Assembly: GCF_017833415.1 (NCBI RefSeq)
Contig: NZ_JAFICC010000003.1
Coordinates: 124,001-188,000 of the forward strand
Length of the DNA stretch: 64,000 nt
Source of the DNA: Flavobacterium sp. 1355
GTDB lineage: Bacteria > Bacteroidota > Bacteroidia > Flavobacteriales > Flavobacteriaceae
Direction of reading: 5' to 3'
Shown piece after piece: positions 53,154 to 62,997 of the stretch (positions are counted from its first letter, which is position 1; every line of letters begins with the position of its first letter). The notes beneath the pieces are model-generated. The model did not search any database. It was not told the DNA's origin and saw only the letters and a list, made by a program, of their open reading frames with translations. The position numbers and the translations under genes are program-made.

Positions 53154-54188
53154 TTATTCAGCTTCTGTCCCTTCTTCAGCATCTTTTTTACTATCCATTT
53201 CTCCTGATTCCCCTTCATATTGTGTGTGAGCGGTTCTGGCGTCATAACCCAATTCCTGTAAGTATTTTGAGAAAATGTCAGAATATCCGTGTGTACAGAT
53301 TATTTTTTCGGCTCCGGTTGCTTTTATGCTTTCCAGTAAACCAGTCCAGTCGCAATGATCGCTTAAAACAAAACCGCGATCTACAGCACGACGTCTTCTG
53401 GCTCCGCGAAAAGCCATCCAGCCGCTTGCCGACCCTGTAACAAAAGGTGTCATTCTTCTTATCCATGTACTTCCGTGTGCGCTGGGCGGCGCAAGAACAA
53501 TGTTTCCGAGCAGATCTTCTTTTTTTGTTAGTGTTGTTACTCGTGTTGTTGGCGGAAAATCAACTAAAGGCCGTAATACCTGTGTCATATTTTCTATTGC
53601 CCCGTGTGTGTAAATCTTTCCGATATCGGTATCCAAATATTTTAATAATCGTTGTGCTTTTCCCAGTGAATAACCAAAAAGTATGGATGTTTTTCCTTCT
53701 GCGCGATTTTCTGCCCACCAGTTATTAATGTCTGTGATAACTTCTGACTGTGGGAGCCATTTAAAAGCAGGCAATCCAAAAGTACATTCGGTTATAAAAG
53801 CATGGCATTTTACCACTTCGTACGGAACAGAAATTCCATCGTCCTCAGTTTTGTAATCTCCTGTAAAGACCCATATTTCGCCTTTATACTCGACTCTGAT
53901 TTGTGCTGAACCTATAATATGTCCGGCAGGATGAAGTGAGAATTTGACCCCGTTGATTGTAAATGTTTCGTTCCAGTCTTTGCCGGTAACATTGATATCA
54001 CCAAGACGGTGCTTAATGATTGGAACATTTGTATGATGGGTTATGTAGTTTTGGTGCCCCCAGCGTGCATGGTCTGAATGCCCGTGCGTAATAATCGCGT
54101 TGGTAACCGGACGCCAGGGATCAAGGTAAACATCTGCCTGTTGGCAATATATTCCTTTGTCGTTGAATGCTAATAACGGTGAGGTCAT
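53154..54188 (-). CDS. Ligase-associated DNA damage response exonuclease (MBL/beta-CASP fold)
   Basis: A 344-residue metallo-beta-lactamase fold nuclease related to the SNM1/Artemis and CPSF73 enzymes. The metal motif HxHxDH is ITHGHSDHA (H35, H37, D39, H40). HPAGHIIGSAQI, FTGDYKTED and SDHCDW provide further ligands. A beta-CASP-like insert lies in the second half, ending in an acidic EDAEEGTEAE-type tail. It is the first gene of the operon exonuclease, ligase, helicase, phosphoesterase. It would trim damaged ends before sealing. Confidence 0.94.
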   Translation of the reverse strand: MTSPLLAFNDKGIYCQQADVYLDPWRPVTNAIITHGHSDHARWGHQNYITHHTNVPIIKHRLGDINVTGKDWNETFTINGVKFSLHPAGHIIGSAQIRVEYKGEIWVFTGDYKTEDDGISVPYEVVKCHAFITECTFGLPAFKWLPQSEVITDINNWWAENRAEGKTSILFGYSLGKAQRLLKYLDTDIGKIYTHGAIENMTQVLRPLVDFPPTTRVTTLTKKEDLLGNIVLAPPSAHGSTWIRRMTPFVTGSASGWMAFRGARRRRAVDRGFVLSDHCDWTGLLESIKATGAEKIICTHGYSDIFSKYLQELGYDARTAHTQYEGESGEMDSKKDAEEGTEAE

Positions 54189-54444
54189 ATATCTGATTTA
54201 AGAACGATTGTAGTAAATCGCCATTTTTATGAAGATTAAATTTAGTTCAGATACGCTAAAAATAATTACACGATTAAAAGCTGTTATTACAAAACTTCAA
54301 TCAGAAAACTTATTGGCTAAAAAATAAATTTAAATCAGGAATAACAGGAAGGGATGGTTATAATTTTATAAGATTATACGCCTTAAAATATAAAATATGG
54401 AAAAACTGATAAACTAATTTTATACAAATTTAAAAATAAATGTC

Positions 54445-54816
54445 ATGATACAATTGATACCAAATACGCCAAATAACATTGCTGCATTTCGTGCCACCGG
54501 AGAAGTTACTAAAGAAAATTATCAAAATGTAGTGCTTCCTGAAATTGAGCGTTTGCTAAAACAGATTAACCATATTAATTTTCTTTTGGTTCTGGATACT
54601 GAATTAGAAAACTTTACAACAGGAGCATGGGTTCAGGATGCACTGCTCGGCCTGAAAAATCTGGCTAAGTGGAACAGGGCTGCCGTTGTTACAGATTCTG
54701 ATACCATTATTTCTTTTACGAACGGATTTAGCTATATCGTTCCTGGAGAATTTAAAGGTTTCAAAAAATCTGAATATGACGAAGCCATTACATGGGTTTC
54801 TGAAGAAGCACTTTAA
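54445..54816 (+). CDS. SpoIIAA/STAS-like protein
   Basis: A 123-residue protein of the SpoIIAA-like family (alpha/beta, STAS-related), with VTKENYQNVVLPEIERLLKQ, a central NFLLVLDTELENFTTGAWVQDALLGLKNLAKWNRAAVVTDS and the C-terminal VPGEFKGFKKSEYDEAITWV. Such proteins are thought to bind lipids or to act as small regulatory adapters; no enzymatic residue is expected. It is monocistronic and faces the signalling cluster tail to tail, 50 bp apart. A role in that pathway is possible but not shown. Confidence 0.88.
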   Translation: MIQLIPNTPNNIAAFRATGEVTKENYQNVVLPEIERLLKQINHINFLLVLDTELENFTTGAWVQDALLGLKNLAKWNRAAVVTDSDTIISFTNGFSYIVPGEFKGFKKSEYDEAITWVSEEAL

Positions 54817-54868
54817 GGTTAATTTTGAAAGTCTATTTTGAAAGTTAATTTTAAGCTTAATTTAAAAT

Positions 54869-56092
54869 TTAATAAGGTACATAAATATTAAAGGTCACGC
54901 CTTTCATAGGTTCACCCATAGCATCGACATAACCATTGTGATTGTCAACTATTTTTTTGACAATCGCAAGTCCGATGCCGGTACCTTCGTATAAATCCCT
55001 GCCATGTAGTTTTTGAAATACCCCAAAGATTTTTTCATTGTGTTGCGGTTCAAATCCGATTCCGTTATCGCCAAAACTTATGTGGCAATAATTGACTTCT
55101 TTAGATAATTTTTCTATCTGAATATCGGCACCACTTACCAAACGGCTTTTTATGGTAACTTTTAATGGCAAGTCGGGCTGTGAAAATTTAATGGCATTAT
55201 GAATTAAATTCTCCATGAGCTGTACAAACTGAAAGGGAATAATTTTGGCTTTGTCATGAAAATCTGTGATAATTACTGCATTTTTTTCCAATAGGTTTTC
55301 ACGCAAAGCTTCCTTGACATCGTCTATAATTGAATTTAAGTCTACACTTTCAAACTTTCTGTCCAGAAGGGTTGCTCTTGAAAAAGTCAGAAGACTATTT
55401 ATCAATTCACGCATTCTGTTGGTTGCGTAAAGAATCCTGTCAAACTTTAATTTACCATTTTCAGATAAATTCGGATATTCATTAGAAAGTATCAGATTGG
55501 TAAATGTCTGTATTTTTCTAAGCGGTTCCTGAAGATCATGACTTGAGATGTAGGTGAAAGCATCGAGCTCCATGTTCTTTTTTCTCAGTTCTTCTGCATG
55601 TTTTTCTATAGCAGCATTTTGTACGGCAAGTTCTTTATTTGCTTTTAAAATAATCTCATTCAACGCGTTTGTCTCTTCTTCTTTTTTCTGTAATTCCTGG
55701 TTTTTCCTGAACAACTCGGTAAACACCATTACTTTGGCCTGTAATATCTCAGGAGACAAGGGTTTAATCATATAATCAACTGCACCAGACTGATAGCCTT
55801 TAAATATATATTCTGTTGTGTTCATATTTGCCGTAAGGAAAATAATAGGAACATGTTTGAGCTTATCACTCTGACGGATTAGTTCAGCTGTCTCGAAACC
55901 ATCCATCAATGGCATCTGAACATCCATAAGTATAATGGCAAAATCCTGGTTTTTAAGAAGAATCCGCAAGGCATCCTTTCCGGATGTTGCTTCAACAAAC
56001 TGATAACCACGATCAGCCAGGACGACTTGCAAAGAAAGTAGGTTTTCTTTTTTGTCATCTACCAGCAAGATTTTAATTGCGTTGTCTCCCAT
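54869..56092 (-). CDS. Receiver-histidine kinase hybrid (REC-HisKA-HATPase)
   Basis: A 407-residue soluble protein with an N-terminal receiver (1-125, phosphoacceptor D57 in LMDVQMP, K110), a coiled-coil linker (about 130-178) and a kinase core. The HisKA box is YISSHDLQEPLRK with H185. The ATPase motifs follow: N box LMENLIHNAIKF, G1 DNGIGFE and G2 GTGIGLAIVKK. It has no membrane segment. The receiver probably gates the kinase, as in phytochrome-type two-component hybrids. It is the last gene of the leftward signalling operon, 23 bp after the giant kinase gene, and may receive phosphoryl groups from it. Confidence 0.95.
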   Translation of the reverse strand: MGDNAIKILLVDDKKENLLSLQVVLADRGYQFVEATSGKDALRILLKNQDFAIILMDVQMPLMDGFETAELIRQSDKLKHVPIIFLTANMNTTEYIFKGYQSGAVDYMIKPLSPEILQAKVMVFTELFRKNQELQKKEEETNALNEIILKANKELAVQNAAIEKHAEELRKKNMELDAFTYISSHDLQEPLRKIQTFTNLILSNEYPNLSENGKLKFDRILYATNRMRELINSLLTFSRATLLDRKFESVDLNSIIDDVKEALRENLLEKNAVIITDFHDKAKIIPFQFVQLMENLIHNAIKFSQPDLPLKVTIKSRLVSGADIQIEKLSKEVNYCHISFGDNGIGFEPQHNEKIFGVFQKLHGRDLYEGTGIGLAIVKKIVDNHNGYVDAMGEPMKGVTFNIYVPY

Positions 56093-56115
56093 TACATTTA
56101 AATTGAATAAAATTA

Positions 56116-59100
56116 TTATTTAAGCCATACACGCATGAGCGAAGACAATTGCTCTACGTTAACGGGTTTTGTCATATAATCTGAGGCCCCTGATTCTATA
56201 CAACGCTGCCTGTCGCCTTTCATAGCTTTTGCTGTTACTGCAATGATAGTTAAATCTTTGTGTTTTTCATCTTTTCTAATGCGTTTCATTGTTTCATATC
56301 CGTCCATTTCAGGCATCATAATATCCATAAGGACAATATCAATTGTTTTGTTTTCATTCAGGATATCAATAGCTTCCTGACCGCTTTCTGCACTGATAAC
56401 ATCCAGGCCATAACGCTCTAAGGCTGTTGTCAGGGCAAAAAGATTACGGACATCATCATCGACCAGTAATACTTTTTTACCCGGAAGAACGTCTTCTTTT
56501 AAATAAAACGATTCTATAGTCTCTCTCATTGCGTCAGGTAATTCTTTGTGTACACGATGCATAAACAAAGCGGTCTGATCAATAAGTTCATCAATAGAAT
56601 TGGCGCTTTTGGTAATAATACTGTGCGCAAATCTGTTTAGTTTTGTTTTTTGCTTTTTGGTCACGTCACCGGCAGAATGTATAATAATTGCTGTTTCCTG
56701 CCCAGCAAGATTATTTTCAAGATCGGTTATAATATCAAGACCATCTGCATCCGGTAATTTTAAATCTAAAATAATACAATCAAATGAATGATCGCGAATC
56801 AGGGCAACAGCTTCTGTCGCTGATCTGGCACTGTAAACAAAAATATCATCTCCGTCTACGGCATTTAATATTCTGTCCAGTTCTGCCTGATTATCATCTA
56901 CAACAAGCAGATTTTTTGTTTTTTTATTTTTAAAATCATGAATATCATTAAACAAATACGTCAGCGAATCGTTTTTTACCGGTTTAAGGAAAAAGTTTCT
57001 TGCTCCGCGCTTAAGTCCTTTATTTCTTTCATCTTCTCCGGAAATAATATAAACAGGAATATGACGCAGGTTAAAGTCTGTTTTTAATCTGTCCAGAATT
57101 TTCCATCCGCTTGTATCGGGCATATTCAGGTCCATCGTTATAGCGTGCGGATTAAACTGATTTATAAAATCAATGACATCATTTCCTTTTGTGGTCACGA
57201 TAGCCTTAATGCCATTAATATGAGCCTGTTCGAGCATGATTTTTGCAAAAGTCAGATTATCTTCAGCAATTAACAATACCTTGTCGTCCGGCTTAATATC
57301 GGTTCTGTCATCGCCAACCTCATCGACAAAGAACAAATCTATATCAGACCTGTTGAATTTTTCGGAAGGTAATGATTTTATTTTTCCTTTTACATCGGTT
57401 TCTTCATTTACAGTAATATTTTCTATTTCAGAAAGATGAACATATTTCAGCGGGAGGAACAATGTAAATTTACTTCCTACATTTGTCTCACTTTCAAGCT
57501 CAATGCTTCCTCCCAATAAATCAGAAAGTCCGCGGCTGATGGATAATCCTAGTCCTGTACCTCCATACTTACGGCTGGTAGAACCTTCTGCCTGTTGGAA
57601 AGCTTCGAAAATAATGTTTTGTTTTTCTTTGGAAATACCAATACCTGAATCTGAAATTTCAAAAGCTACTACGGCTTCTGCTGTGTCAAGGCTTGCATTT
57701 GCGGTTTTCCAGTTATTATTTGCTTTGTATATTTTAAGCTGAACTTCTCCTTTCTCAGTAAATTTGAAGGAATTTGATAACAGGTTTTTTAAAATCTGAT
57801 TTAACCTTTGTGAATCGGTTTCTATTTGTTCCGGAAGTTCTTCATCCATGCTAATCGTAAATCGAAGATGCTTGGCCTCAGAAATTGGATTAAAAGTAGA
57901 TTCTACAAATCGGCTGATTTCTGCAAAACTAATCGGATTGTAATCTACCGAAATATAACCTGACTCAATTTTAGATAAATCCAGAATGTCATTAATTAAC
58001 TGAATAAGGTCATCTCCGCATGAGTTGATTGTTTTGGCAAACTGAATTTGTTTTTCAGATAAATTTCCGTCACGGTTCGCAATTAATTCATTTGCCAAAA
58101 TCTGCAAACTGTTTAGCGGCGTTCTTAATTCGTGTGACATATTTGCCAGGAACTCTGATTTGTATTTGGATGTTAGAGTTAACTGGTCTGCTTTTTCTTC
58201 CAAGGCTTTTCTCGCTACCTCAACCTCTTGGTTTTTCAACTCTACCTCTTCTTTTTGGTTGGCCAGAAGGAATGCTTTTTCTTCCAGTTCTTCGTTGGTA
58301 TTTTTCAATACTTCCTGCTGGCTTTTCAGCTCTCCTGCCAAAGATTGGGATTGTACCAAAAGTTCTTCTGTTCTTGAATTCGATTCAATTGTATTTAATA
58401 CGATTCCAATACTTTCTGTCAACCCTTCAAGGAAATCTAAGTGTGTCTGACTGAATGTATCAAGTGATGCCAGCTCAATAACCGCTTTAAGTTTTCCTTC
58501 AAACAAAACCGGAAGAATAATTACGTCCTGAGGTTTTGCATCTCCCAATCCTGAGTTGATTCTGATATAATCTTTTGGAACATTACTCAAAATTATTCTT
58601 TCTTTTTCAATCGCTACCTGACCGATAAGTCCTTCTCCCATTGCATATTGCGTTGGGGAATTTTTTCTTTTTATATAAGCGTAAGAAGCAATCAGATTCA
58701 GTTTAGAATCCATGAAATCTTCATCTTCCTGTAAAATATAAAACAATCCGTGCTGTGCTGTTACAACCGTTGCCAGCTCCGAAAGGATTTTTTTGGTAAC
58801 CGAATTCAATTCTTTCTGCCCCTGAAGCATTTGTGTAAACTTCGCTAAATTCGATTTCAGCCAGTCTTGTTCCTGATTACGTAAAGTTGTTGCTTTCAGG
58901 TTCGAAATCATCTGGTTAATAGTATCTTTTAAGGCTTCTACCTCACCTTTTGCTTCAACACCAATTGTTCGTGTTAAATCTCCTTGTGTTACCGCAGACG
59001 CTACCTCAGAAATCGCACGTACCTGAGTCGTTAAGTTTGCCGCAAGCTGGTTTACGTTTTCTGTTAAGTTTTTCCACGTTCCCGAAGCTCCCGGTACATT

Positions 59101-62100
59101 TGCCTGGCCTCCCAGTTTTCCTTCTGCTCCTACCTCACGTGCCACGGTTGTTACCTGATCAGAGAAGGTTGCCAGTGTATCAATCATTTCGTTGATTGTA
59201 TCTGTCAATTGTGCTACCTCTCCTTTGGCATCAATAGATAGTTTTTGTTTTAAGTTTCCTTTTGCTACTGAAGTTACAACTTTTGCGATTCCACGTACTT
59301 GCGACGTTAAATTCGAAGCCATTAAGTTAACCGAATCTGTTAAATCTTTCCATGTTCCTGCAACCCCTTTTACTTCCGATTGTCCTCCCAGTTTTCCCTC
59401 TGTACCAACCTCACGCGCCACACGGGTTACCTCAGATGCAAACGAGTTCAGCTGTTCTACCATCGTGTTAAAAGTGTTTTTCAGATCCAGAATTTCCCCT
59501 TTTACGTCTACCGTAATCGGTTTTGAAAGGTCACCATTTGCTACGGCTTTTGTAACCTCAGCAATATTACGCACCTGATCCGTTAGGTTCGATGCCATCT
59601 GGTTCACCGAATCTGTTAAATCTTTCCAGGTTCCGGCAACTCCCGGTACGAATGCTTGTCCGCCCAGTTTACCGTCGGTACCAACCTCACGCGCCACACG
59701 GGTTACCTCTGATGCGAAGGCACGAAGCTGATCCACCATTGTATTTACCGTCTCTTTTAATTGAAGGATTTCTCCACGAACGTCGGCAGTAATCTTCTTG
59801 GACATATCCCCGTTTGCTACCGCAATGGTTACCTCTGCAATATTACGTACCTGTGTCGTTAAGTTACCCGCCATCTGGTTAACCGAATCTGTTAAATCTT
59901 TCCACGTTCCGGCAACACCCGGCACATTTGCCTGTCCTCCCAGTTTTCCTTCGGTTCCTACCTCACGGGCCACACGCGTAACCTCAGATGCAAACTCCCT
60001 TAACTGATCCACCATCGTGTTCAAGGTTTCCTTTAACTGAAGAATCTCACCACGCACGTCTACAGTAATTTTTCGGGACATATCTCCATTTGCCACGGCA
60101 ATCGCCACATCGGCAATATTACGTACCTGAGCGGTCAGGTTACCCGCCATCTGGTTCACCGAATCTGTTAAATCTTTCCAGGTTCCGGCAACTCCCGGTA
60201 CATTTGCCTGACCTCCCAGTTTTCCTTCGGTTCCTACCTCTCTTGACACACGGGTTACCTCCGAAGCAAAGCCTCGAAGCTGATCCACCATGGTATTAAT
60301 TGTGTTTTTAAGTTCAAGGATTTCTCCTTTTACGTCTACTGTAATTTGTAATGATAAATCTCCTTTTGCTACCGCTGTTGTTACCTCGGCAATATTACGT
60401 ACCTGACCAGTAAGATTCGATGCCATCTGGTTTACCGAATCGGTCAAATCTTTCCATGTTCCACCAACACCTTCAACCTGCGCCTGTCCTCCCAGTTTTC
60501 CTTCGGTTCCTACCTCACGTGCCACACGGGTTACCTCTGATGCAAACGAGTTCAGCTGCCCCACCATGGTATTAATCGTATTTTTAAGCTCAAGGATCTC
60601 TCCTTTTGTGTCTACGGTAATCTGACGTGATAAATCTCCTTTTGCTACCGCTGTGGTTACCTCGGCAATATTACGTACCTGACCGGTTAAGTTCGATGCC
60701 ATTTGGTTAACGGAATCTGTTAAATCTTTCCAGGTTCCTCCGACTCCTTTTACTTTTGCCTGACCTCCCAGTTTTCCTTCCGTTCCTACCTCAAGTGCCA
60801 CACGTGTAACCTCTGATGAAAATGAGTTCAGCTGATCCACCATCGTATTGATGGTTTTCTTCAGCTCCAGGATTTCTCCTTCGGCTACAGCCGTAATCTT
60901 TTTCGATAAATCTCCATTGGCCACGGCGGTTGTTACCTCGGCAATATTACGTACCTGACCGGTTAGGTTCGATGCCATCTGATTCACCGAATCGGTTAAA
61001 TCTTTCCAGGTTCCCCCAACTCCTTTTACTTTTGCCTGACCTCCCAGTTTTCCTTCTGAACCTACCTCACGTGCCACACGGGTTACCTCGGCACCAAAGG
61101 AGTTCAGCTGATCCACCATGGTATTAATCGTATTTTTTAGCTCCAGGATTTCTCCCGCAACGTTTACTGTAATTTTTTTAGATAAATCTCCTTTTGCTAC
61201 CGCGGTTGTTACCTCGGCAATATTACGTACCTGACCTGTCAAGTTGGATGCCATCTGGTTTACCGAGTCGGTCAAATCTTTCCAAACCCCACCAACTCCT
61301 CTTACTTTGGCCTGACCTCCCAGTTTTCCTTCAGAACCTACCTCTACGGCCACACGGGTTACCTCAGAAGAAAACGAGTTCAGCTGATCCACCATGGTAT
61401 TGATGGTGTTTTTTAATTCTAAGATTTCTCCTTTTACGTCTACGGTAATCTTTTTAGACAAATCCCCTTTTGCTACCGCGGTTGTTACATCGGCAATATT
61501 ACGCACCTGCCCCGTTAAGTTGGATGCCATTTGGTTAACGGAATCTGTTAAATCTTTCCAGGTTCCCCCAACTCCTTTTACCTGTGCCTGACCTCCCAGT
61601 TTTCCTTCTGTTCCTACCTCTCTTGCTACACGGGTTACCTCAGATGAAAATGAGTTCAGCTGATCCACCATGGTATTGATGGTATTTTTTAGCTCAAGGA
61701 TTTCTCCTTTTACGTCTACGGTAATTTTTTTAGAAAGGTCACCTTTTGCTACCGCTGTTGTTACATCGGCAATATTACGTACCTGACCTGTTAAGTTAGA
61801 TGCCATTTTATTTACCGAGTCTGTCAAGTCTTTCCAAACTCCACCAACTCCTCTTACTTTTGCCTGACCTCCCAGCTTACCTTCTGTACCTACCTCACGT
61901 GCCACACGTGTTACCTCCATTGAGAAAAGGTTCAGCTGTTTTACCATTCCGTTTACCTCTTTGGCAATCCTTAAGAATTCTCCCTGAAGCGGGTTTCCTT
62001 CAATAGAAAGCGGCATTTCCTGAGATAAATTTCCTTTTGCTACCGAGGTGATTACGTGTGCAATCTCAATTGTTGGATGCACAAGATCTGATATCAGTGT

Positions 62101-62481
62101 ATTTACCGAATCAACACAGGAACTCCATGAGCCTCTTGCTCCGTCCAGTGCAACACGGTTGGTTAATTTTCCTTGTTTACCGATGCTCTTACCAACTTTC
62201 TGAAACTCAAAAACCATACGTTCGTTAAGATCGATAATTTCGTTTAAAGTGTCGCAAATGGATCTTTTTGTACCATTTTGATCGGTTGGAAAACGCTGTG
62301 TAAAATTTCCGTTTTTTACTTTCAACAGAATTTTCAAAAATTCTGCATCTGTCAAAATCGATTCTTCTTCCTCTTCTTCTTTCTTCCTTTTTGTTTTCGG
62401 AAGCTTTTCTCCAGCTACAACCGGAAGCACGATAACTGCGTCCTGATTCTCTTCGGCTTTATTTTTTTTAACTTTTTTCAT
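56116..62481 (-). CDS. Giant soluble hybrid histidine kinase with 11 HAMP-type units, GAF, HisKA, HATPase and three receivers
   Basis: A 2121-residue protein without signal peptide or membrane segment. Order: basic and acidic N-terminus (1-45), diverged HAMP units (46-188), eleven tandem 92-residue units (189-1196), GAF (about 1225-1370), coiled coil (about 1375-1440), HisKA with SHELRTPLN (H1450), HATPase with [15 protein letters not shown] and GGTGLGLSI, and receivers with phosphoacceptors D1784, D1906 and D2053. Each 92-residue unit reads as two HAMP modules, the pattern of fungal group III (Nik1-type) osmosensing kinases, which have 4-6 such units. It could sense osmotic or redox state through the repeat array. 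It lies between the receiver gene and the REC-kinase gene in one operon. The stimulus is unknown. Confidence 0.95.
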   Translation of the reverse strand: MKKVKKNKAEENQDAVIVLPVVAGEKLPKTKRKKEEEEEESILTDAEFLKILLKVKNGNFTQRFPTDQNGTKRSICDTLNEIIDLNERMVFEFQKVGKSIGKQGKLTNRVALDGARGSWSSCVDSVNTLISDLVHPTIEIAHVITSVAKGNLSQEMPLSIEGNPLQGEFLRIAKEVNGMVKQLNLFSMEVTRVAREVGTEGKLGGQAKVRGVGGVWKDLTDSVNKMASNLTGQVRNIADVTTAVAKGDLSKKITVDVKGEILELKNTINTMVDQLNSFSSEVTRVAREVGTEGKLGGQAQVKGVGGTWKDLTDSVNQMASNLTGQVRNIADVTTAVAKGDLSKKITVDVKGEILELKNTINTMVDQLNSFSSEVTRVAVEVGSEGKLGGQAKVRGVGGVWKDLTDSVNQMASNLTGQVRNIAEVTTAVAKGDLSKKITVNVAGEILELKNTINTMVDQLNSFGAEVTRVAREVGSEGKLGGQAKVKGVGGTWKDLTDSVNQMASNLTGQVRNIAEVTTAVANGDLSKKITAVAEGEILELKKTINTMVDQLNSFSSEVTRVALEVGTEGKLGGQAKVKGVGGTWKDLTDSVNQMASNLTGQVRNIAEVTTAVAKGDLSRQITVDTKGEILELKNTINTMVGQLNSFASEVTRVAREVGTEGKLGGQAQVEGVGGTWKDLTDSVNQMASNLTGQVRNIAEVTTAVAKGDLSLQITVDVKGEILELKNTINTMVDQLRGFASEVTRVSREVGTEGKLGGQANVPGVAGTWKDLTDSVNQMAGNLTAQVRNIADVAIAVANGDMSRKITVDVRGEILQLKETLNTMVDQLREFASEVTRVAREVGTEGKLGGQANVPGVAGTWKDLTDSVNQMAGNLTTQVRNIAEVTIAVANGDMSKKITADVRGEILQLKETVNTMVDQLRAFASEVTRVAREVGTDGKLGGQAFVPGVAGTWKDLTDSVNQMASNLTDQVRNIAEVTKAVANGDLSKPITVDVKGEILDLKNTFNTMVEQLNSFASEVTRVAREVGTEGKLGGQSEVKGVAGTWKDLTDSVNLMASNLTSQVRGIAKVVTSVAKGNLKQKLSIDAKGEVAQLTDTINEMIDTLATFSDQVTTVAREVGAEGKLGGQANVPGASGTWKNLTENVNQLAANLTTQVRAISEVASAVTQGDLTRTIGVEAKGEVEALKDTINQMISNLKATTLRNQEQDWLKSNLAKFTQMLQGQKELNSVTKKILSELATVVTAQHGLFYILQEDEDFMDSKLNLIASYAYIKRKNSPTQYAMGEGLIGQVAIEKERIILSNVPKDYIRINSGLGDAKPQDVIILPVLFEGKLKAVIELASLDTFSQTHLDFLEGLTESIGIVLNTIESNSRTEELLVQSQSLAGELKSQQEVLKNTNEELEEKAFLLANQKEEVELKNQEVEVARKALEEKADQLTLTSKYKSEFLANMSHELRTPLNSLQILANELIANRDGNLSEKQIQFAKTINSCGDDLIQLINDILDLSKIESGYISVDYNPISFAEISRFVESTFNPISEAKHLRFTISMDEELPEQIETDSQRLNQILKNLLSNSFKFTEKGEVQLKIYKANNNWKTANASLDTAEAVVAFEISDSGIGISKEKQNIIFEAFQQAEGSTSRKYGGTGLGLSISRGLSDLLGGSIELESETNVGSKFTLFLPLKYVHLSEIENITVNEETDVKGKIKSLPSEKFNRSDIDLFFVDEVGDDRTDIKPDDKVLLIAEDNLTFAKIMLEQAHINGIKAIVTTKGNDVIDFINQFNPHAITMDLNMPDTSGWKILDRLKTDFNLRHIPVYIISGEDERNKGLKRGARNFFLKPVKNDSLTYLFNDIHDFKNKKTKNLLVVDDNQAELDRILNAVDGDDIFVYSARSATEAVALIRDHSFDCIILDLKLPDADGLDIITDLENNLAGQETAIIIHSAGDVTKKQKTKLNRFAHSIITKSANSIDELIDQTALFMHRVHKELPDAMRETIESFYLKEDVLPGKKVLLVDDDVRNLFALTTALERYGLDVISAESGQEAIDILNENKTIDIVLMDIMMPEMDGYETMKRIRKDEKHKDLTIIAVTAKAMKGDRQRCIESGASDYMTKPVNVEQLSSLMRVWLK
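58894..61917 (-). repeat. Tandem 276-bp repeat array in the giant kinase gene
   Basis: Eleven in-frame 276-bp units code for the 92-residue HAMP-type repeats. Protein identity between neighbours is very high ([27 protein letters not shown] and QVRNIA are nearly invariant), and many stretches are also close at DNA level. Units 1-6 form one subgroup (VGG before WKDL) and 7-9 another ([11 protein letters not shown]); 10 and 11 are more diverged. Such an array is prone to copy-number change and to misassembly. Confidence 0.92.
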
Positions 62482-62561
62482 TTCTCAACTCTTTATCGAA
62501 TGTTTAAAAAATCTGACACTTTTACAACTGCTTAAATTTGGTCAAGCAAAACCGGTATATT

Positions 62562-62993
62562 TTAATTACTTGCGTCAAGTAATATTTTTCTCAAATGAAA
62601 TTGCACAAAGGCATCCATAGAATCTGATCTTTTTGTGTTTTCAGTATAGTTGAGGGGTTTTATAATGTAACCTGAAATCCCCAGTTTTTCTGCCTCCGAC
62701 CGATCGTTAATTTCTGAAGAAGTCGTCATTATAAAAACTTTTAAATGTTTAAGCTGCTCATCTTCCCTGATTACTTTCAAAAATTCAATTCCGTTCATTC
62801 TGGGCATGTTAATATCCAACAGTACAACGTCTGGCCGTAAACCTACATTTGGGTCTCTTAAAAGTCTCAATGCCTCAATTCCGTTGTAAGCGGTGTGCAA
62901 TTCATATTCACTTTCTATTTTCTTTAAAGATCTTTCTACACTTATTATATCGAGCTCGTCATCTTCAATAAGTAAAATTGTTGGTTTTTTCAT
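62562..62993 (-). CDS. Single-domain response regulator (CheY-like receiver)
   Basis: A 143-residue receiver with acidic pocket E10-D11-D12, phosphoacceptor D60 in LLDINMP, T90-T91 at the conserved switch position and K112 in IIKPLNY. There is no output domain. It starts 4 bp after the stop of the membrane kinase gene and precedes the giant kinase by 80 bp. It is probably the shuttle between the two kinases, in the manner of a multistep relay. Confidence 0.95.
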   Translation of the reverse strand: MKKPTILLIEDDELDIISVERSLKKIESEYELHTAYNGIEALRLLRDPNVGLRPDVVLLDINMPRMNGIEFLKVIREDEQLKHLKVFIMTTSSEINDRSEAEKLGISGYIIKPLNYTENTKRSDSMDAFVQFHLRKILLDASN

Positions 62994-62997
62994 AAAC

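Noticed and set aside
58029..61591. Many plus-strand frames of 65-141 codons opposite the giant kinase gene
   Set aside because: They recur every 276 bp with similar sequence because they mirror the HAMP-unit repeats; none has a start context or homology of its own.
58894..61917. Regular repeats that could suggest a CRISPR array
   Set aside because: The repeat unit is 276 bp, in frame and coding, without short repeats and unique spacers.
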